A DNA stretch of 54,497 bases from Oceanivirga salmonicida (GCF_001517915.1 NZ_LOQI01000001.1:1-54497), one strand, 5' to 3'. Positions 26,317 through 34,058 are shown, counted from the stretch's first letter. Numbers and translations are program-made. The notes: generated by a model not told the origin, from the sequence alone.

Positions 26317-26351
26317 GTAAAAGATTAAGGTCCTAAGCGACTAAGTAAAGA
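26296..26351 (+). repeat. 28-bp imperfect tandem repeat
   Basis: Two units at 26296-26323 and 26324-26351 begin ATTAAGG and share CTAAGTAAA near their ends; about 80 percent of positions match. In unit 1 CTTAG can pair with CTAAG; in unit 2 the first arm has become CTAAG. One CTTAG arm thus has three possible CTAAG partners. Unit 1 overlaps the end of the peptide ORF. Confidence 0.75.
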
Positions 26352-26512
26352 GGAGAAGTTTAACTTCTCCTTAAATATATAAAAAAATAATGTACTGAGT
26401 GTAAGCGGTAATAAAGTAATCAAGTCGATTAAAAGTTGACAAATGTATTAAACTATTACTGAGAAATCAAACATCTAAAATTGTAGATTATGAGGCTTTA
26501 AGCCTAAGATTG

Positions 26513-26543
26513 AAAAAAGGAATTGAAATATATTCCTTTTTTT
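26513..26543 (+). terminator. Terminator of small RNA locus
   Basis: AAAAAAGGAAT (26513-26523), 8-nt loop, ATTCCTTTTTTT (26532-26543): an 11-bp stem ending in a T-run. The symmetric A and T tracts make it usable in both directions. Confidence 0.85.
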
Positions 26544-26596
26544 AATACATAATTTAAACATTTAATAATACAGTTTTATTATATTAAATATAAAAC

Positions 26597-26642
26597 AAAA
26601 ACTAGAAAGCATATTTAAGTCCAGTAAATACAAGATTTTTTG
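26597..26642 (+). repeat. Second, broken copy of the rplS 3' flank
   Basis: Bases 26610-26631 are identical to 26075-26096, and the bases on both sides are similar (AGAAA before; TTTTTTG after). The right arm of the terminator stem is changed to ACAAGA, so this copy should no longer terminate. Apart from this repeat and the promoter at 26656-26683, the stretch 26544-26782 is featureless AT-rich DNA. Confidence 0.8.
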
Positions 26643-26655
26643 ATTAATTAAAAAA

Positions 26656-26683
26656 TTGACTTTTTTTTAAAAAGGGTTACAAT
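26656..26683 (+). promoter_or_regulatory. Probable promoter of DUF819 gene
   Basis: -35 TTGACT (26656-26661), 16-nt spacer, -10 TACAAT (26678-26683). A leader of about 95 nt follows, containing GGGA/TCCC around 26717-26732 and ending in the RBS AGAAGGGGG. Confidence 0.5.
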
Positions 26684-26782
26684 CTAGTATAAGGGTAATA
26701 ATTTATATAATATATAAGGGAGTAAAATCCCAAAAGCACAACAACATTACAAAATCAAAAAATCTAGAAGGGGGATTATTTT

Positions 26783-27961
26783 ATGATTACAAATGGTTTT
26801 CATTTTGTTGCATTACTTTTATTTTTATCTGGAGGAGTTATATTTGCGGAAAAAAAATTTAAAGATTCTTGGTTTTTTAAATATATACCATCTTTAGTTG
26901 TAATTTATTTTGGGGCTATGGTTTTATCTTCTCTAAATGTTTGGGACATGAGTGTAGAAAGTGTTTCAAGTGCAAGAGGAATTTTAAGAAGTTCTATATT
27001 ACCTGCCATGATATTTTTAATGTTATTAAGAGCAGATTTAAGAGATATAGCAAAACTTGGACCTAGAATGATACTTTCATTTTTTGCATCAACAACAACA
27101 ATAATAACTGGTTTCATAGTTTCATTTATCATATTTAAAAATGGATTAGATCCTAATGCACCTATGACATTTGGTGCTTTGGCTGGTAGTTGGGTAGGTG
27201 GAACACAAAACATGGTTGCTGTTCAACAAGCAATAGGTCTTAAAGGGTCTGGTATGGGTTATACATTACTTATTGACTCTATTGATTATTCACTTTGGAT
27301 AATGTTTTTATTATTCTTAGTTCCATTTGCGCCTAAGTTCAATAAATGGACTAAAGCAGATACAACTAAGATTGATAAAATAAATGAACGTTTAACAGCC
27401 AAATTTGATAAAATAAGTAAAGTAATAACATTCCATGATATATCATTTTTATTAGGTATAGGTTTTGCAGTTACTGCTGTTACAGGAATAGTTGCCGAAA
27501 AAATAGCAGAACTTCCAGTTCTTTCATTTATGGGAGCAACTGCTTGGACTATAATTTTAACTACAATTTTAGGTATTATTGCCGCTATGACACCACTTGC
27601 AAGAGTACCAGGTTCACCAGAAGTATCTAATGTATTATTATACTTACTTATTGGACTTATAGCAGCAGGTGCTAAATTTTCTGAACTTACAGAAGCACCT
27701 ATCTATATATTAGCAGGATTTGTAATACTTGCTATTCATGGAATATTAATGGTTATAATTAGTAAGATATTTAAATTAGATTTATTTACCTGTGGTATAG
27801 CTTCACTTGCAAATATAGGCGGTGTTGCATCATCACCAGTACTTGCAGCAGCATATTCACAAGCATTAGTACCTATAGCAGTACTTATGGCTTTAATTGG
27901 AGTTATAACGGGAACATTCTTTGGTATTGCTCTTGCTAATTTCTTACAATTTTTAGCATAG
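26783..27961 (+). CDS. DUF819 family integral membrane protein
   Basis: A 392-aa polytopic membrane protein with about ten to eleven hydrophobic segments. Family hallmarks seen are MIFLMLLRADLRDIAKLGPRM, the glycine-rich GALAGSWVGGTQNMVAVQQA (about 133-152) and, near the C-terminus, GIASLANIGGVASSPVLAAA (about 348-367). The two G/S/N-rich re-entrant-like motifs suggest a two-repeat transporter similar to sodium-coupled carriers. No substrate is established for the family. It is monocistronic with a strong downstream terminator. Confidence 0.82.
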   Translation: MITNGFHFVALLLFLSGGVIFAEKKFKDSWFFKYIPSLVVIYFGAMVLSSLNVWDMSVESVSSARGILRSSILPAMIFLMLLRADLRDIAKLGPRMILSFFASTTTIITGFIVSFIIFKNGLDPNAPMTFGALAGSWVGGTQNMVAVQQAIGLKGSGMGYTLLIDSIDYSLWIMFLLFLVPFAPKFNKWTKADTTKIDKINERLTAKFDKISKVITFHDISFLLGIGFAVTAVTGIVAEKIAELPVLSFMGATAWTIILTTILGIIAAMTPLARVPGSPEVSNVLLYLLIGLIAAGAKFSELTEAPIYILAGFVILAIHGILMVIISKIFKLDLFTCGIASLANIGGVASSPVLAAAYSQALVPIAVLMALIGVITGTFFGIALANFLQFLA

Positions 27962-27977
27962 TAAAATATATAAATTG

Positions 27978-28008
27978 AAAAGTTCGTATTAATGTGCGAA
28001 CTTTTTTG
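27978..28008 (+). terminator. Terminator after DUF819 gene
   Basis: AAAAGTTCG/CGAACTTTT stem (27978-27986 and 27997-28005), 10-nt loop, then a T-run to G28008. Confidence 0.9.
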
Positions 28009-28030
28009 TTTCTCAAAATGAAAATTACCC

Positions 28031-28059
28031 TCGACTTTTTATGGGGGGGGGGGTAATAA
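28031..28059 (+). promoter_or_regulatory. Promoter with an 11-G tract in the spacer
   Basis: G11 at 28043-28053 is the only long G homopolymer in this AT-rich window. Upstream lies TCGACT (28031-28036), a partial -35, and directly downstream TAATAA (28054-28059), a partial -10. The distance between them is exactly 17 nt, 11 of it the G tract. Slipped-strand changes would alter the spacer. AAAAGGAG and the pseudogene start follow. Confidence 0.5.
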
Positions 28060-28077
28060 AAAAAGGAGATGATAATT

Positions 28078-28617
28078 ATGGGGAGACCAACAACTAAAAA
28101 AGATTTACTTGAAGCAGCAAATGCTAATTTTAATAAACTTTGGCAATTAATTGATTCTTTAACAGAAAAAGAATTTAATACTGAAATGAATTTTTCAAAA
28201 GATTAAAAAAAGAAAGAAGCTCATTGGAAAAGAGATAAAAATATAAAAGATATATTAGTACATTTACATGAATGGCATCAGTTATTATTAAATTGGATTA
28301 TTAAAAATAAACAAGGTAAAGAAACAAAATTTTTACCCGAACCTTATACTTGGAAAACTTATGGAGAAATGAATATTAAATTTTATGAAAAACATAAAAA
28401 TACTTCTTATGAAAAAGCAGTAGAAATGATAAAAAATAGTCATAATCAAATTATAAAACTAATTGATACATTTACTAATGATGAATTATTTACAAATAAA
28501 TATTTTTCATGGACAGGTACAACTAGTGTAGGAAGTTACTGCGTTTCTGCTACTTCAAGTCATTATGATTGGGCTATAAAAAAAATAAAGGCACATAAGA
28601 AAAATTGCAAAAATTAG
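28078..28617 (+). pseudogene. ClbS/DfsB-family (DUF1706) protein, nonsense-interrupted
   Basis: Read from ATG 28078 (MGRPTTKKDLLEAANANFNK) the frame stays open except for one TAA at 28204-28206 (codon 43). It then continues with HWKRDKNIKDILVHLHEWHQ, LLLNWI, EPYTWKTYGEMNIKFYEKH and a C-terminal SHYDWAIKKIKAH. These blocks match the ClbS/DfsB-like four-helix family of about 170-180 aa, to which the colibactin self-protection protein ClbS belongs. The single point nonsense suggests recent inactivation. The second half has several internal ATGs, one at 28369, but a truncated product is unlikely to fold. Confidence 0.78.
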
Positions 28618-28620
28618 AAA

Positions 28621-28662
28621 TATAAAAATCACTCTATATTTAACATAGAGTGATATTTTTTT
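28621..28662. terminator. Bidirectional terminator
   Basis: ATCACTCTAT/ATAGAGTGAT (28628-28637 and 28645-28654, 7-nt loop) with A5 to the left and T7 to the right. It can end the plus-strand pseudogene transcript and the minus-strand recA-operon transcript. Confidence 0.85.
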
Positions 28663-28709
28663 ATCGTTTAAAATAAAACAATACTATCATAGTGACTAAA
28701 ATTTCATGT

Positions 28710-28736
28710 ATTATTATTATTATTATTATTATTATT
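28710..28736. repeat. (ATT)9 microsatellite
   Basis: Nine uninterrupted ATT units cover the stop codon of the minus-strand secreted-protein gene, giving a series of in-frame TAA codons. Length changes would not affect the coding sequence. Confidence 0.9.
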
Positions 28737-29211
28737 CAATATTTGGCATCTTATTTGACTTTAACCAATAAACACCATCATTAGATACATTGTGTCCATA
28801 TCCACATTCAAATCCATATTTATTTTCATTTCCATAACTTAATGTTTCAATCTCAATTTTATCTTTTTTTATTTTCATTTCAAACTTACATATACCATAT
28901 TCAGTTATAGTTTTCTGATAAATTATTCTATCTTTTATATCAACTATACCTTGCAAATCTCCTAAATTACCATTTCTACTATTATATAAAGTAATATCAA
29001 ACCATATCTTATTATCATTAAGTTCTATAATTTTTAGAACATTATATTTATCTTTTTCATAAGTTCCTGTAATTTTACTATTTAATTTTGCTTTTTTTAA
29101 AATTTTAGCATTATTATATAGGTATTCATTTTCACTATTTGCAAACAAAATGATATTAAAAAACACAAAAAATATATAAATACTTTTTATTATTTTACTT
29201 TTAAAAATCAT
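28732..29211 (-). CDS. Hypothetical secreted protein
   Basis: A 159-aa protein with a clear signal peptide (KIIKSIYIFFVFFNIILFAN, cleavage near residue 24-26) and no lipobox. The mature part is beta-rich with many Lys/Asn and two Cys (ITEYGICKF and YGFECGYGH) that could form a disulphide; YGFECGYGHNVSNDGVYWLK near the end is the most distinctive stretch. I recognise no family; SH3-like or lipocalin-like folds are possible but not shown. It is last in the lepB-recA operon, 5 nt after the FAD oxidoreductase. Confidence 0.65.
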   Translation of the reverse strand: MIFKSKIIKSIYIFFVFFNIILFANSENEYLYNNAKILKKAKLNSKITGTYEKDKYNVLKIIELNDNKIWFDITLYNSRNGNLGDLQGIVDIKDRIIYQKTITEYGICKFEMKIKKDKIEIETLSYGNENKYGFECGYGHNVSNDGVYWLKSNKMPNIE

Positions 29212-29216
29212 GATTA

Positions 29217-30266
29217 TTATCCTTTTATACTCATGCTAAAAATACCACTTTTAATTATTAATTTTCTAATAATTTTATTATACATAAATTTAGATTTTAA
29301 TTTTTTTAAGAATAAGTTTATTTTAACTTTTAGTATATATTTATTCATATTTTCACTATCATTAAACTGTTTTGCTAAATTTTTTGATGAATTAAGTGCA
29401 TAACTAATTCCTTCTGCTGAACTAGGACTTATTAATCCACCTGATTCTCCTATGAAATATATATTATCTTTTTCAAAAAATAGTTCATTTATTTTTAATG
29501 GTCTATTAATATATGTCATTTCCACTTTTATTTTTTCAGAAAATTTATATGCTTTATTTTCTAATTTCTTTTTTAATTTTTCAAATTTTTTCCTAGCACT
29601 ACCTGTATTTTCTACGGCTGTTCCTAATATTAAAATATTTTCTTTTGGTATAATCCAAGAATAATAGTCTGTTATTTCACTATCAAAAACAGCAACAAAA
29701 TTATTAATATTTTCTTTTGTTGTTATATTATAGTATTCTTGTATAGATATATATTTTTTAGGATTATTTTTTATATCTAAAATCTTTCTAAGTTTAGAAT
29801 TAGCACCATCTGCTGCTACTATATACTTAGTTTTAACTTTTATTTTTTCTTTATTTTCTATATATTCTACTAAATATTCATTATCAATTTTTTCAAAATT
29901 TTTAAATGAACTATTAGTTTTTTTATCTACATTATCAGGTATTAAAGAAAATAACCAATTATCAAATTTACCCCTATTCATATTATAGTAAAATCTTTGA
30001 TAGTATTTTTCTAAATTATTATCAAAATCTATAACTTTAACAGCAAAAACTTGAGGACTTACTAGAATTTCTTTGGGTATTGATAAGTTCTGACTAGCAA
30101 GACTTTTCTGTGCATCTGGTGCTAGTAAACCACCACAACATTTAGCATTACTATCTATCATACTTTTTTTCTCTATAATTAATACTTTAAATTTTTTATC
30201 TAATAATCTTGCTAAATTAGAACCAGCAGGCCCTGCTCCTATAATAACTATATCATATTCTCTCAT
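29217..30266 (-). CDS. FAD-dependent oxidoreductase, geranylgeranyl-reductase-like
   Basis: A 349-aa flavoprotein. Rossmann FAD motif DIVIIGAGPAGSNLARLL (about 5-22), a C-x-G-G-type motif in NAKCCGGLLAPDAQ (about 41-54), YIVAADGANSKLRK in the middle (second FAD motif) and YFIGESGGLISPSSAEGISY near 276-295. This arrangement is that of the geranylgeranyl reductase/digeranylglycerophospholipid reductase branch of the group A monooxygenase fold. The substrate may be an isoprenoid or lipid. It overlaps recX by 4 nt (ATGA). Confidence 0.8.
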   Translation of the reverse strand: MREYDIVIIGAGPAGSNLARLLDKKFKVLIIEKKSMIDSNAKCCGGLLAPDAQKSLASQNLSIPKEILVSPQVFAVKVIDFDNNLEKYYQRFYYNMNRGKFDNWLFSLIPDNVDKKTNSSFKNFEKIDNEYLVEYIENKEKIKVKTKYIVAADGANSKLRKILDIKNNPKKYISIQEYYNITTKENINNFVAVFDSEITDYYSWIIPKENILILGTAVENTGSARKKFEKLKKKLENKAYKFSEKIKVEMTYINRPLKINELFFEKDNIYFIGESGGLISPSSAEGISYALNSSKNLAKQFNDSENMNKYILKVKINLFLKKLKSKFMYNKIIRKLIIKSGIFSMSIKG

Positions 30267-30847
30267 TTATTCATTAGTTCCTTTAATGTAGATTTAATAC
30301 TTTGATAATTGTAACCTTTTCTCGTTAATTTCAATATTATCTTGTTTTTATCTGTATTCATTTCTAATAGTTTTTCTACTTCTTTTATTAATTGATTTTC
30401 TTCTATTTCTTTTGGTATATCTTCATATGCAATATCTATATCTTCTTTTTTTATACCTTTTTGCATAAGTTTCATAGTATTTTTTATCTTACTATTTTTA
30501 TGACTTAAAATATATGATATAGCATAATCTATATCATCTAAGTATAGATTATCTTCTAACCAATCTAAAACTTGATTTATTAATTCTTTATCACTGTATT
30601 TAAGCCTTAATTTTGAATATAATTCATATCTAGTTCTTGATTTTAAATATAGATAATACATAGCCTTTTGTTTTATTGAAGCAAAAAGTATGTCCTTATA
30701 TATATTTGATATTTCCATATTTTTTTTTAATTTAAATTCATATATTATATCAGGACTAATATCTATCACTTCTTCTATTTGCTCTTCTTCAAAATCATTT
30801 AGTAAATATAGTTTATTACTTACTATCTTCTGTATTATCTTCTTCAT
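30263..30847 (-). CDS. recX: Regulatory protein RecX
   Basis: A RecA modulator of 194 aa made of helical three-helix repeats. The motif [19 protein letters not shown]-like segment (here [20 protein letters not shown], about 74-93), [20 protein letters not shown] and [20 protein letters not shown] are typical. Its first 32 nt lie inside the recA reading frame, so the two genes are translationally coupled, the usual recA-recX arrangement. Confidence 0.92.
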   Translation of the reverse strand: MKKIIQKIVSNKLYLLNDFEEEQIEEVIDISPDIIYEFKLKKNMEISNIYKDILFASIKQKAMYYLYLKSRTRYELYSKLRLKYSDKELINQVLDWLEDNLYLDDIDYAISYILSHKNSKIKNTMKLMQKGIKKEDIDIAYEDIPKEIEENQLIKEVEKLLEMNTDKNKIILKLTRKGYNYQSIKSTLKELMNK

Positions 30848-31877
30848 TTACTATTTCCTGTGGTTTTATTTTATTCATAACTTCTTTTTCTAATTTTTCT
30901 AATATTTCAGTATTTTCTTTTAAGAAGCTCTCAACATTTACTCTACCTTGACCTAATCTTATATCTCCATAACTAAACCATGAACCACTCTTAGTTGCTA
31001 TCTTAAAGTCTATTGCTGCATCTAAAATTTCTCCTATTCTTGATATTCCAGTTCCATACATTATATTAAATCTTGCTTCTTTAAATGGTGGTGCAACCTT
31101 ATTTTTAGTTACTTTTGCAAGTATTTCATTTCCTATTGCCTCTTCTCCTTGTTTTACAGAACCAACTCTTTTTATCTCTATTCTAGTTGTAGCAAAAAAT
31201 TTAAGAGCACGCCCGCCAGAAGTTGTTGTTTGCACACCTGGTGTAAATGAAAATCCTATTTTTTCTCTTATTTGATTTATAAATATCATAACTGTATTTG
31301 ATTTAGATATAGAACCTGTTAATTTTCTTAGAGCCTTAGACATAAGTCTAGCTTGTAATCCCATTTGTTGATCAGCCATTTCCCCATCTATTTCTGCTTT
31401 TGGTACTAGTGCTGCCACTGAGTCCACTACAACAACATCTAATGCTGCACTTCTAACTAACATATCTGCTATTTCTAATGCTTGTTCTCCACTATCTGGT
31501 TGAGATATTAATAACTCATCTATATTAACCCCTAATGCCTTAGCATATACTGGATCTAATGCATGTTCTGCATCAATGAATGCTGCTATACCACCATTTT
31601 TTTGTGCTTGTGCTATTATATGTAGAGCAATGGTAGTTTTTCCTGAAGATTCTGCACCATATATTTCAACTATACGACCCCTAGGTACTCCCCCTATTCC
31701 TAATGCTATGTCTAAGTTAATACTTCCTGTTGGTATTGAACTCACATTCATTTTTTGGTTTTCTCCAAGTTTCATTATAGAACCTTTACCATATGCTTTA
31801 TGTATGTTTTCTATGGTAAATTTTAACGATTTCTCCTTATCTTCTATACTTCCAACTTCTTCTTTTTTCTTTGCCAT
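30816..31877 (-). CDS. recA: Recombinase RecA
   Basis: DNA strand-exchange ATPase, 353 aa. Walker [10 protein letters not shown] (74-82), [19 protein letters not shown] (Walker B/L1 region), and the L2 region [20 protein letters not shown]. The start is ATG 31877 ([10 protein letters not shown]) with GAAAGGAAAAGTA upstream; the open frame extends 45 nt further but without support. No SOS-type operator is evident: the gene lies inside an operon directly behind rimI, and its start is only 42 nt from the rimI stop. Confidence 0.98.
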   Translation of the reverse strand: MAKKKEEVGSIEDKEKSLKFTIENIHKAYGKGSIMKLGENQKMNVSSIPTGSINLDIALGIGGVPRGRIVEIYGAESSGKTTIALHIIAQAQKNGGIAAFIDAEHALDPVYAKALGVNIDELLISQPDSGEQALEIADMLVRSAALDVVVVDSVAALVPKAEIDGEMADQQMGLQARLMSKALRKLTGSISKSNTVMIFINQIREKIGFSFTPGVQTTTSGGRALKFFATTRIEIKRVGSVKQGEEAIGNEILAKVTKNKVAPPFKEARFNIMYGTGISRIGEILDAAIDFKIATKSGSWFSYGDIRLGQGRVNVESFLKENTEILEKLEKEVMNKIKPQEIVNEEDNTEDSK

Positions 31878-31918
31878 TACTTTTCCTTTCAAACTTAAAA
31901 TATCTATTATATTATACC

Positions 31919-32296
31919 TCAAAAATTTTCGTTTATTTTATCTTTTTTCATGATTATTGCGGTTTTGTCTTTATAATAAGCCTTTCGCCTACTTATCTCC
32001 TTAAAACCATTTTTTTTATATAAATTTACAGCACCTATATTTTCTTCATTTACTTCTAAAAATATATCTTTATTGTTTGGTAATTTTTCTATTAATTTAG
32101 TCGCTATACCTTGTTTTCTATATTTTGGTAATACGGCTATTTCAAAAATTTCATATACGTCTATACTATCTAAAAGTATACAATATGCTATATTTTCATA
32201 TTCATATACTTTTTGTATATTTAATCCTTCAAAATATTTGCTATCTTTATTATCATTAAAACAAATATTATGTATCTTTAATATTTCATTATTCAT
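31919..32296 (-). CDS. rimI: RimI-like GNAT N-acetyltransferase
   Basis: A 125-aa GNAT protein, slightly short for RimI. The acetyl-CoA loop appears as [18 protein letters not shown] (about 74-91; canonical R/Q-x-x-G-x-A), followed by [20 protein letters not shown], the standard motif B, and an ending with [12 protein letters not shown]. In RimI the substrate is the N-terminal Ala of ribosomal protein S18. The assignment to RimI rather than a general GNAT rests on the V-N-x-x-N-x-x-A-x-x-L-Y-x-x-x-G-F signature. It overlaps lepB by 8 nt. Confidence 0.78.
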   Translation of the reverse strand: MNNEILKIHNICFNDNKDSKYFEGLNIQKVYEYENIAYCILLDSIDVYEIFEIAVLPKYRKQGIATKLIEKLPNNKDIFLEVNEENIGAVNLYKKNGFKEISRRKAYYKDKTAIIMKKDKINENF

Positions 32297-33560
32297 TTTT
32301 ATCTAAAAAACCTATTCTACTTATAGGGAACCATCTAAACGATAATCTACCTTTGATTCTACTCTTTTTAATATAACCAAAATATCTTGAATCTTGACTA
32401 TTATCAGTATTATCTCCCATTGCCATGTAATAATCATCATCTAATTTAATATATTCTCCATTTAAAAGTTTTTCAAATTGAGCTTTATCATTTTTAAAGT
32501 CTAATATTGGCAATACTAATTCATCATGCCCTTTTGCTTTTAGAATATATGAATACTTATATCTGTCATTCGATAAATTATATAAACCTACTGCTTCTTT
32601 ATAGTTTTTACCTTTTAGTTTTTCTATAAATTCACTAGGTGTTTTATATATATGTATTAAATTTGTTTTAGTATCTAATTCCATTAAAATTTCCATTTTA
32701 ACTTCATCACCTTTTTTAGGTATATATAATTTTGTATCATCTATTATATTATTATTTTTCATTAAACTATATACTGAATTTTTACCAAAAGAATAATATC
32801 TATCATTTATTTTCATATCATTACTGTATACTCTATTATCTTTTATATCAAAAGTAGTTCCCGCTATACCTGTAATTCTCTTAGTATATAAAACTTTGTC
32901 TTCTAATGGTTCATTAAATGAAATCATATCATTTAATTCTATATCTTTAAATTTATATATTATATTATTTGAAAAAATTCTATCTCCTACTAATATAGTT
33001 GGTTCCATTGATTGAGTTGGTATAACATAATTTCCTAAATAATGATTTTGAACTATAAATATTAAGAAAATTACAAATATTCCATTAAAAATACTTTGCA
33101 TATTCTCTTTTAGTTTTTCATTATCAATTAATATATGAATTAAAGTTAATACCATTATAATTAACATAGTATAATCAAAATATTTATCATCTATACCAAA
33201 TATAGCAGTTGATGCAAAATACATTATAAAATCTATTATAAATAAATATGATTTTCTAAATTTATTAGTTAATAATAAAAATAAATTTAATATAATAGTA
33301 ATATTTAGTGCATATATTTTAATCGGTATTATTCTACTTACACTCTTGTCCATAAAAAATATATACATTCCTAATACTGTGATTGCTCCTAATATGTTTA
33401 TACCGTACATTACATTTTTATTATTATATGCTAAAAATCCTAACCTATTAGTTAGACTGTCTGCTACATTATTAATTTTCAAAGTTAAAAATTTTTCATT
33501 TATAAAAAATAATATTATAATTCCTGCTGTAATTATGTAAAAAATTATCCAAAATAACAT
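32289..33560 (-). CDS. lepB: Signal peptidase I with long N-terminal membrane domain
   Basis: Cleaves Sec signal peptides at the outer face of the inner membrane. The 423-aa protein is much longer than usual. Residues 1-170 hold about six hydrophobic segments instead of one or two. The catalytic Ser is in PTQSMEPT (S184), the general base Lys in VLYTKRITG (K227), and the C-terminal box MGDNTDNSQDSRYFG is intact. Long multi-TM lepB forms occur in fusobacteria. AAAAGGAGG precedes the start. It heads the rimI-recA-recX operon. Confidence 0.93.
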   Translation of the reverse strand: MLFWIIFYIITAGIIILFFINEKFLTLKINNVADSLTNRLGFLAYNNKNVMYGINILGAITVLGMYIFFMDKSVSRIIPIKIYALNITIILNLFLLLTNKFRKSYLFIIDFIMYFASTAIFGIDDKYFDYTMLIIMVLTLIHILIDNEKLKENMQSIFNGIFVIFLIFIVQNHYLGNYVIPTQSMEPTILVGDRIFSNNIIYKFKDIELNDMISFNEPLEDKVLYTKRITGIAGTTFDIKDNRVYSNDMKINDRYYSFGKNSVYSLMKNNNIIDDTKLYIPKKGDEVKMEILMELDTKTNLIHIYKTPSEFIEKLKGKNYKEAVGLYNLSNDRYKYSYILKAKGHDELVLPILDFKNDKAQFEKLLNGEYIKLDDDYYMAMGDNTDNSQDSRYFGYIKKSRIKGRLSFRWFPISRIGFLDKNE

Positions 33561-33587
33561 TTTTGTTCCTCCTTTTATGATAATAGT

Positions 33588-33596
33588 ATTTTACCA
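33588..33596 (-). promoter_or_regulatory. Possible lepB-recA operon promoter
   Basis: Minus-strand extended -10 TGGTAAAAT lies between the rpmF terminator and the lepB RBS. No convincing -35 is present because the terminator T-run occupies that place. Readthrough from rpmF may contribute. Confidence 0.4.
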
Positions 33597-33604
33597 TAAT
33601 TTAA

Positions 33605-33634
33605 AAATAAAAAAAAGAAGTATTCTATACTTCT
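33605..33634 (-). terminator. rpmF terminator
   Basis: Minus-strand AGAAGTA/TACTTCT stem (33628-33634 and 33616-33622, 5-nt loop) followed by eight T. Confidence 0.85.
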
Positions 33635-33638
33635 ATTT

Positions 33639-33830
33639 TTATTCTTCTTCAGTTTTTGTTTCTGTTGAAATTATTTGTTTTCCTCTATATAGCCCTGTTT
33701 CTAAATTGACTCTATGGGGTCTTCTTATTGTTCCATCAGCTTCCTTTACGAATGTTGGTGCTGATATCCCATCATGTGCCCTTCTCATATTTCTTTTAGC
33801 TTTAGAGGTTCTCTTTTTTGGTACTGCCAT
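33639..33830 (-). CDS. rpmF: 50S ribosomal protein L32 (zinc-free form)
   Basis: A 63-aa L32 beginning MAVPKKRTSKAKRNMRRAHD. The two C-x-x-C pairs that bind zinc in the common form are absent; the corresponding part reads FVKEADGTIRRPHRVNLETG with no cysteine. GAAAGGAG precedes the start. It has a near-perfect promoter and its own terminator, as expected for a highly expressed gene. Together with the cysteine-free L31 this suggests an economy of zinc in ribosomes. Confidence 0.95.
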   Translation of the reverse strand: MAVPKKRTSKAKRNMRRAHDGISAPTFVKEADGTIRRPHRVNLETGLYRGKQIISTETKTEEE

Positions 33831-33867
33831 GTTTGAGCTCCTTTCATGTCATTTGTAATTACACGAT

Positions 33868-33897
33868 ATTATACAAATTTTTAAGCCCTTTTGTCAA
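33868..33897 (-). promoter_or_regulatory. rpmF promoter (consensus)
   Basis: Minus-strand -35 TTGACA (33892-33897), 18-nt spacer, -10 TATAAT (33868-33873): both hexamers perfect. The remaining 160 nt up to 34058 show no feature I can support. Confidence 0.9.
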
Positions 33898-34058
33898 GGA
33901 CTTTATTTCAATTGTAAACCATGCATTGATATAACATGATTTCGTTTTATTTAATAACATGTTTATAACTCATTTTATTTCTAATTGTAAAATACCATTA
34001 TTAAAACAACAATAAAAAGTATATATTACTAACTTACAAAATTAAAACTAGAACTACT

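Larger units (their letters stand above)
26235..26543 (+). ncRNA. Putative ~300-nt small RNA carrying a peptide ORF
   Basis: A self-contained unit: consensus promoter just upstream, SD and 20-codon ORF at its 5' end, then structured sequence, then an intrinsic terminator (26513-26543). After the ORF come a 28-bp tandem repeat (26296-26351), a perfect 10-bp hairpin AGGAGAAGTT/AACTTCTCCT (26351-26371), and a further AT-rich part with GGCTT/AAGCC (26494-26504). I do not match it to tmRNA, 6S, RNase P, SRP RNA or any riboswitch I know. It could be a dual-function RNA, a type I toxin mRNA or a translational attenuator whose target gene was lost. Confidence 0.6.

Noticed and set aside
26299-26317. 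tmRNA-like tag end (TTAGCAGCTAA)
   Set aside because: The match is out of frame with the actual peptide. There is no acceptor-stem pair, no GGTTCGA T-arm and no ALAA-type tag in the reading frame used.
26324-26345. Similarity of GGTCCTAAG-CGA to the 23S rRNA segment that is also the I-CeuI site
   Set aside because: Only about 12 bases match, with a three-base gap, and nothing around it resembles 23S rRNA. It is explained by the 28-bp tandem repeat.
28041-28078. Translational switch from ATG at the G tract into the downstream gene
   Set aside because: In each of the three possible tract phases the upstream ATG meets a stop codon or remains out of frame, so only a transcriptional effect is plausible.
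28204-28206. Programmed readthrough or recoding at codon 43 of the ClbS/DfsB-like gene
   Set aside because: No SECIS-like or readthrough context is visible around a plain TAA A; simple nonsense is the better explanation.
28710-28736. (ATT)9 as a phase-variation switch
   Set aside because: It starts at the stop codon of the gene, so length change has no coding effect, and it is not near a promoter.
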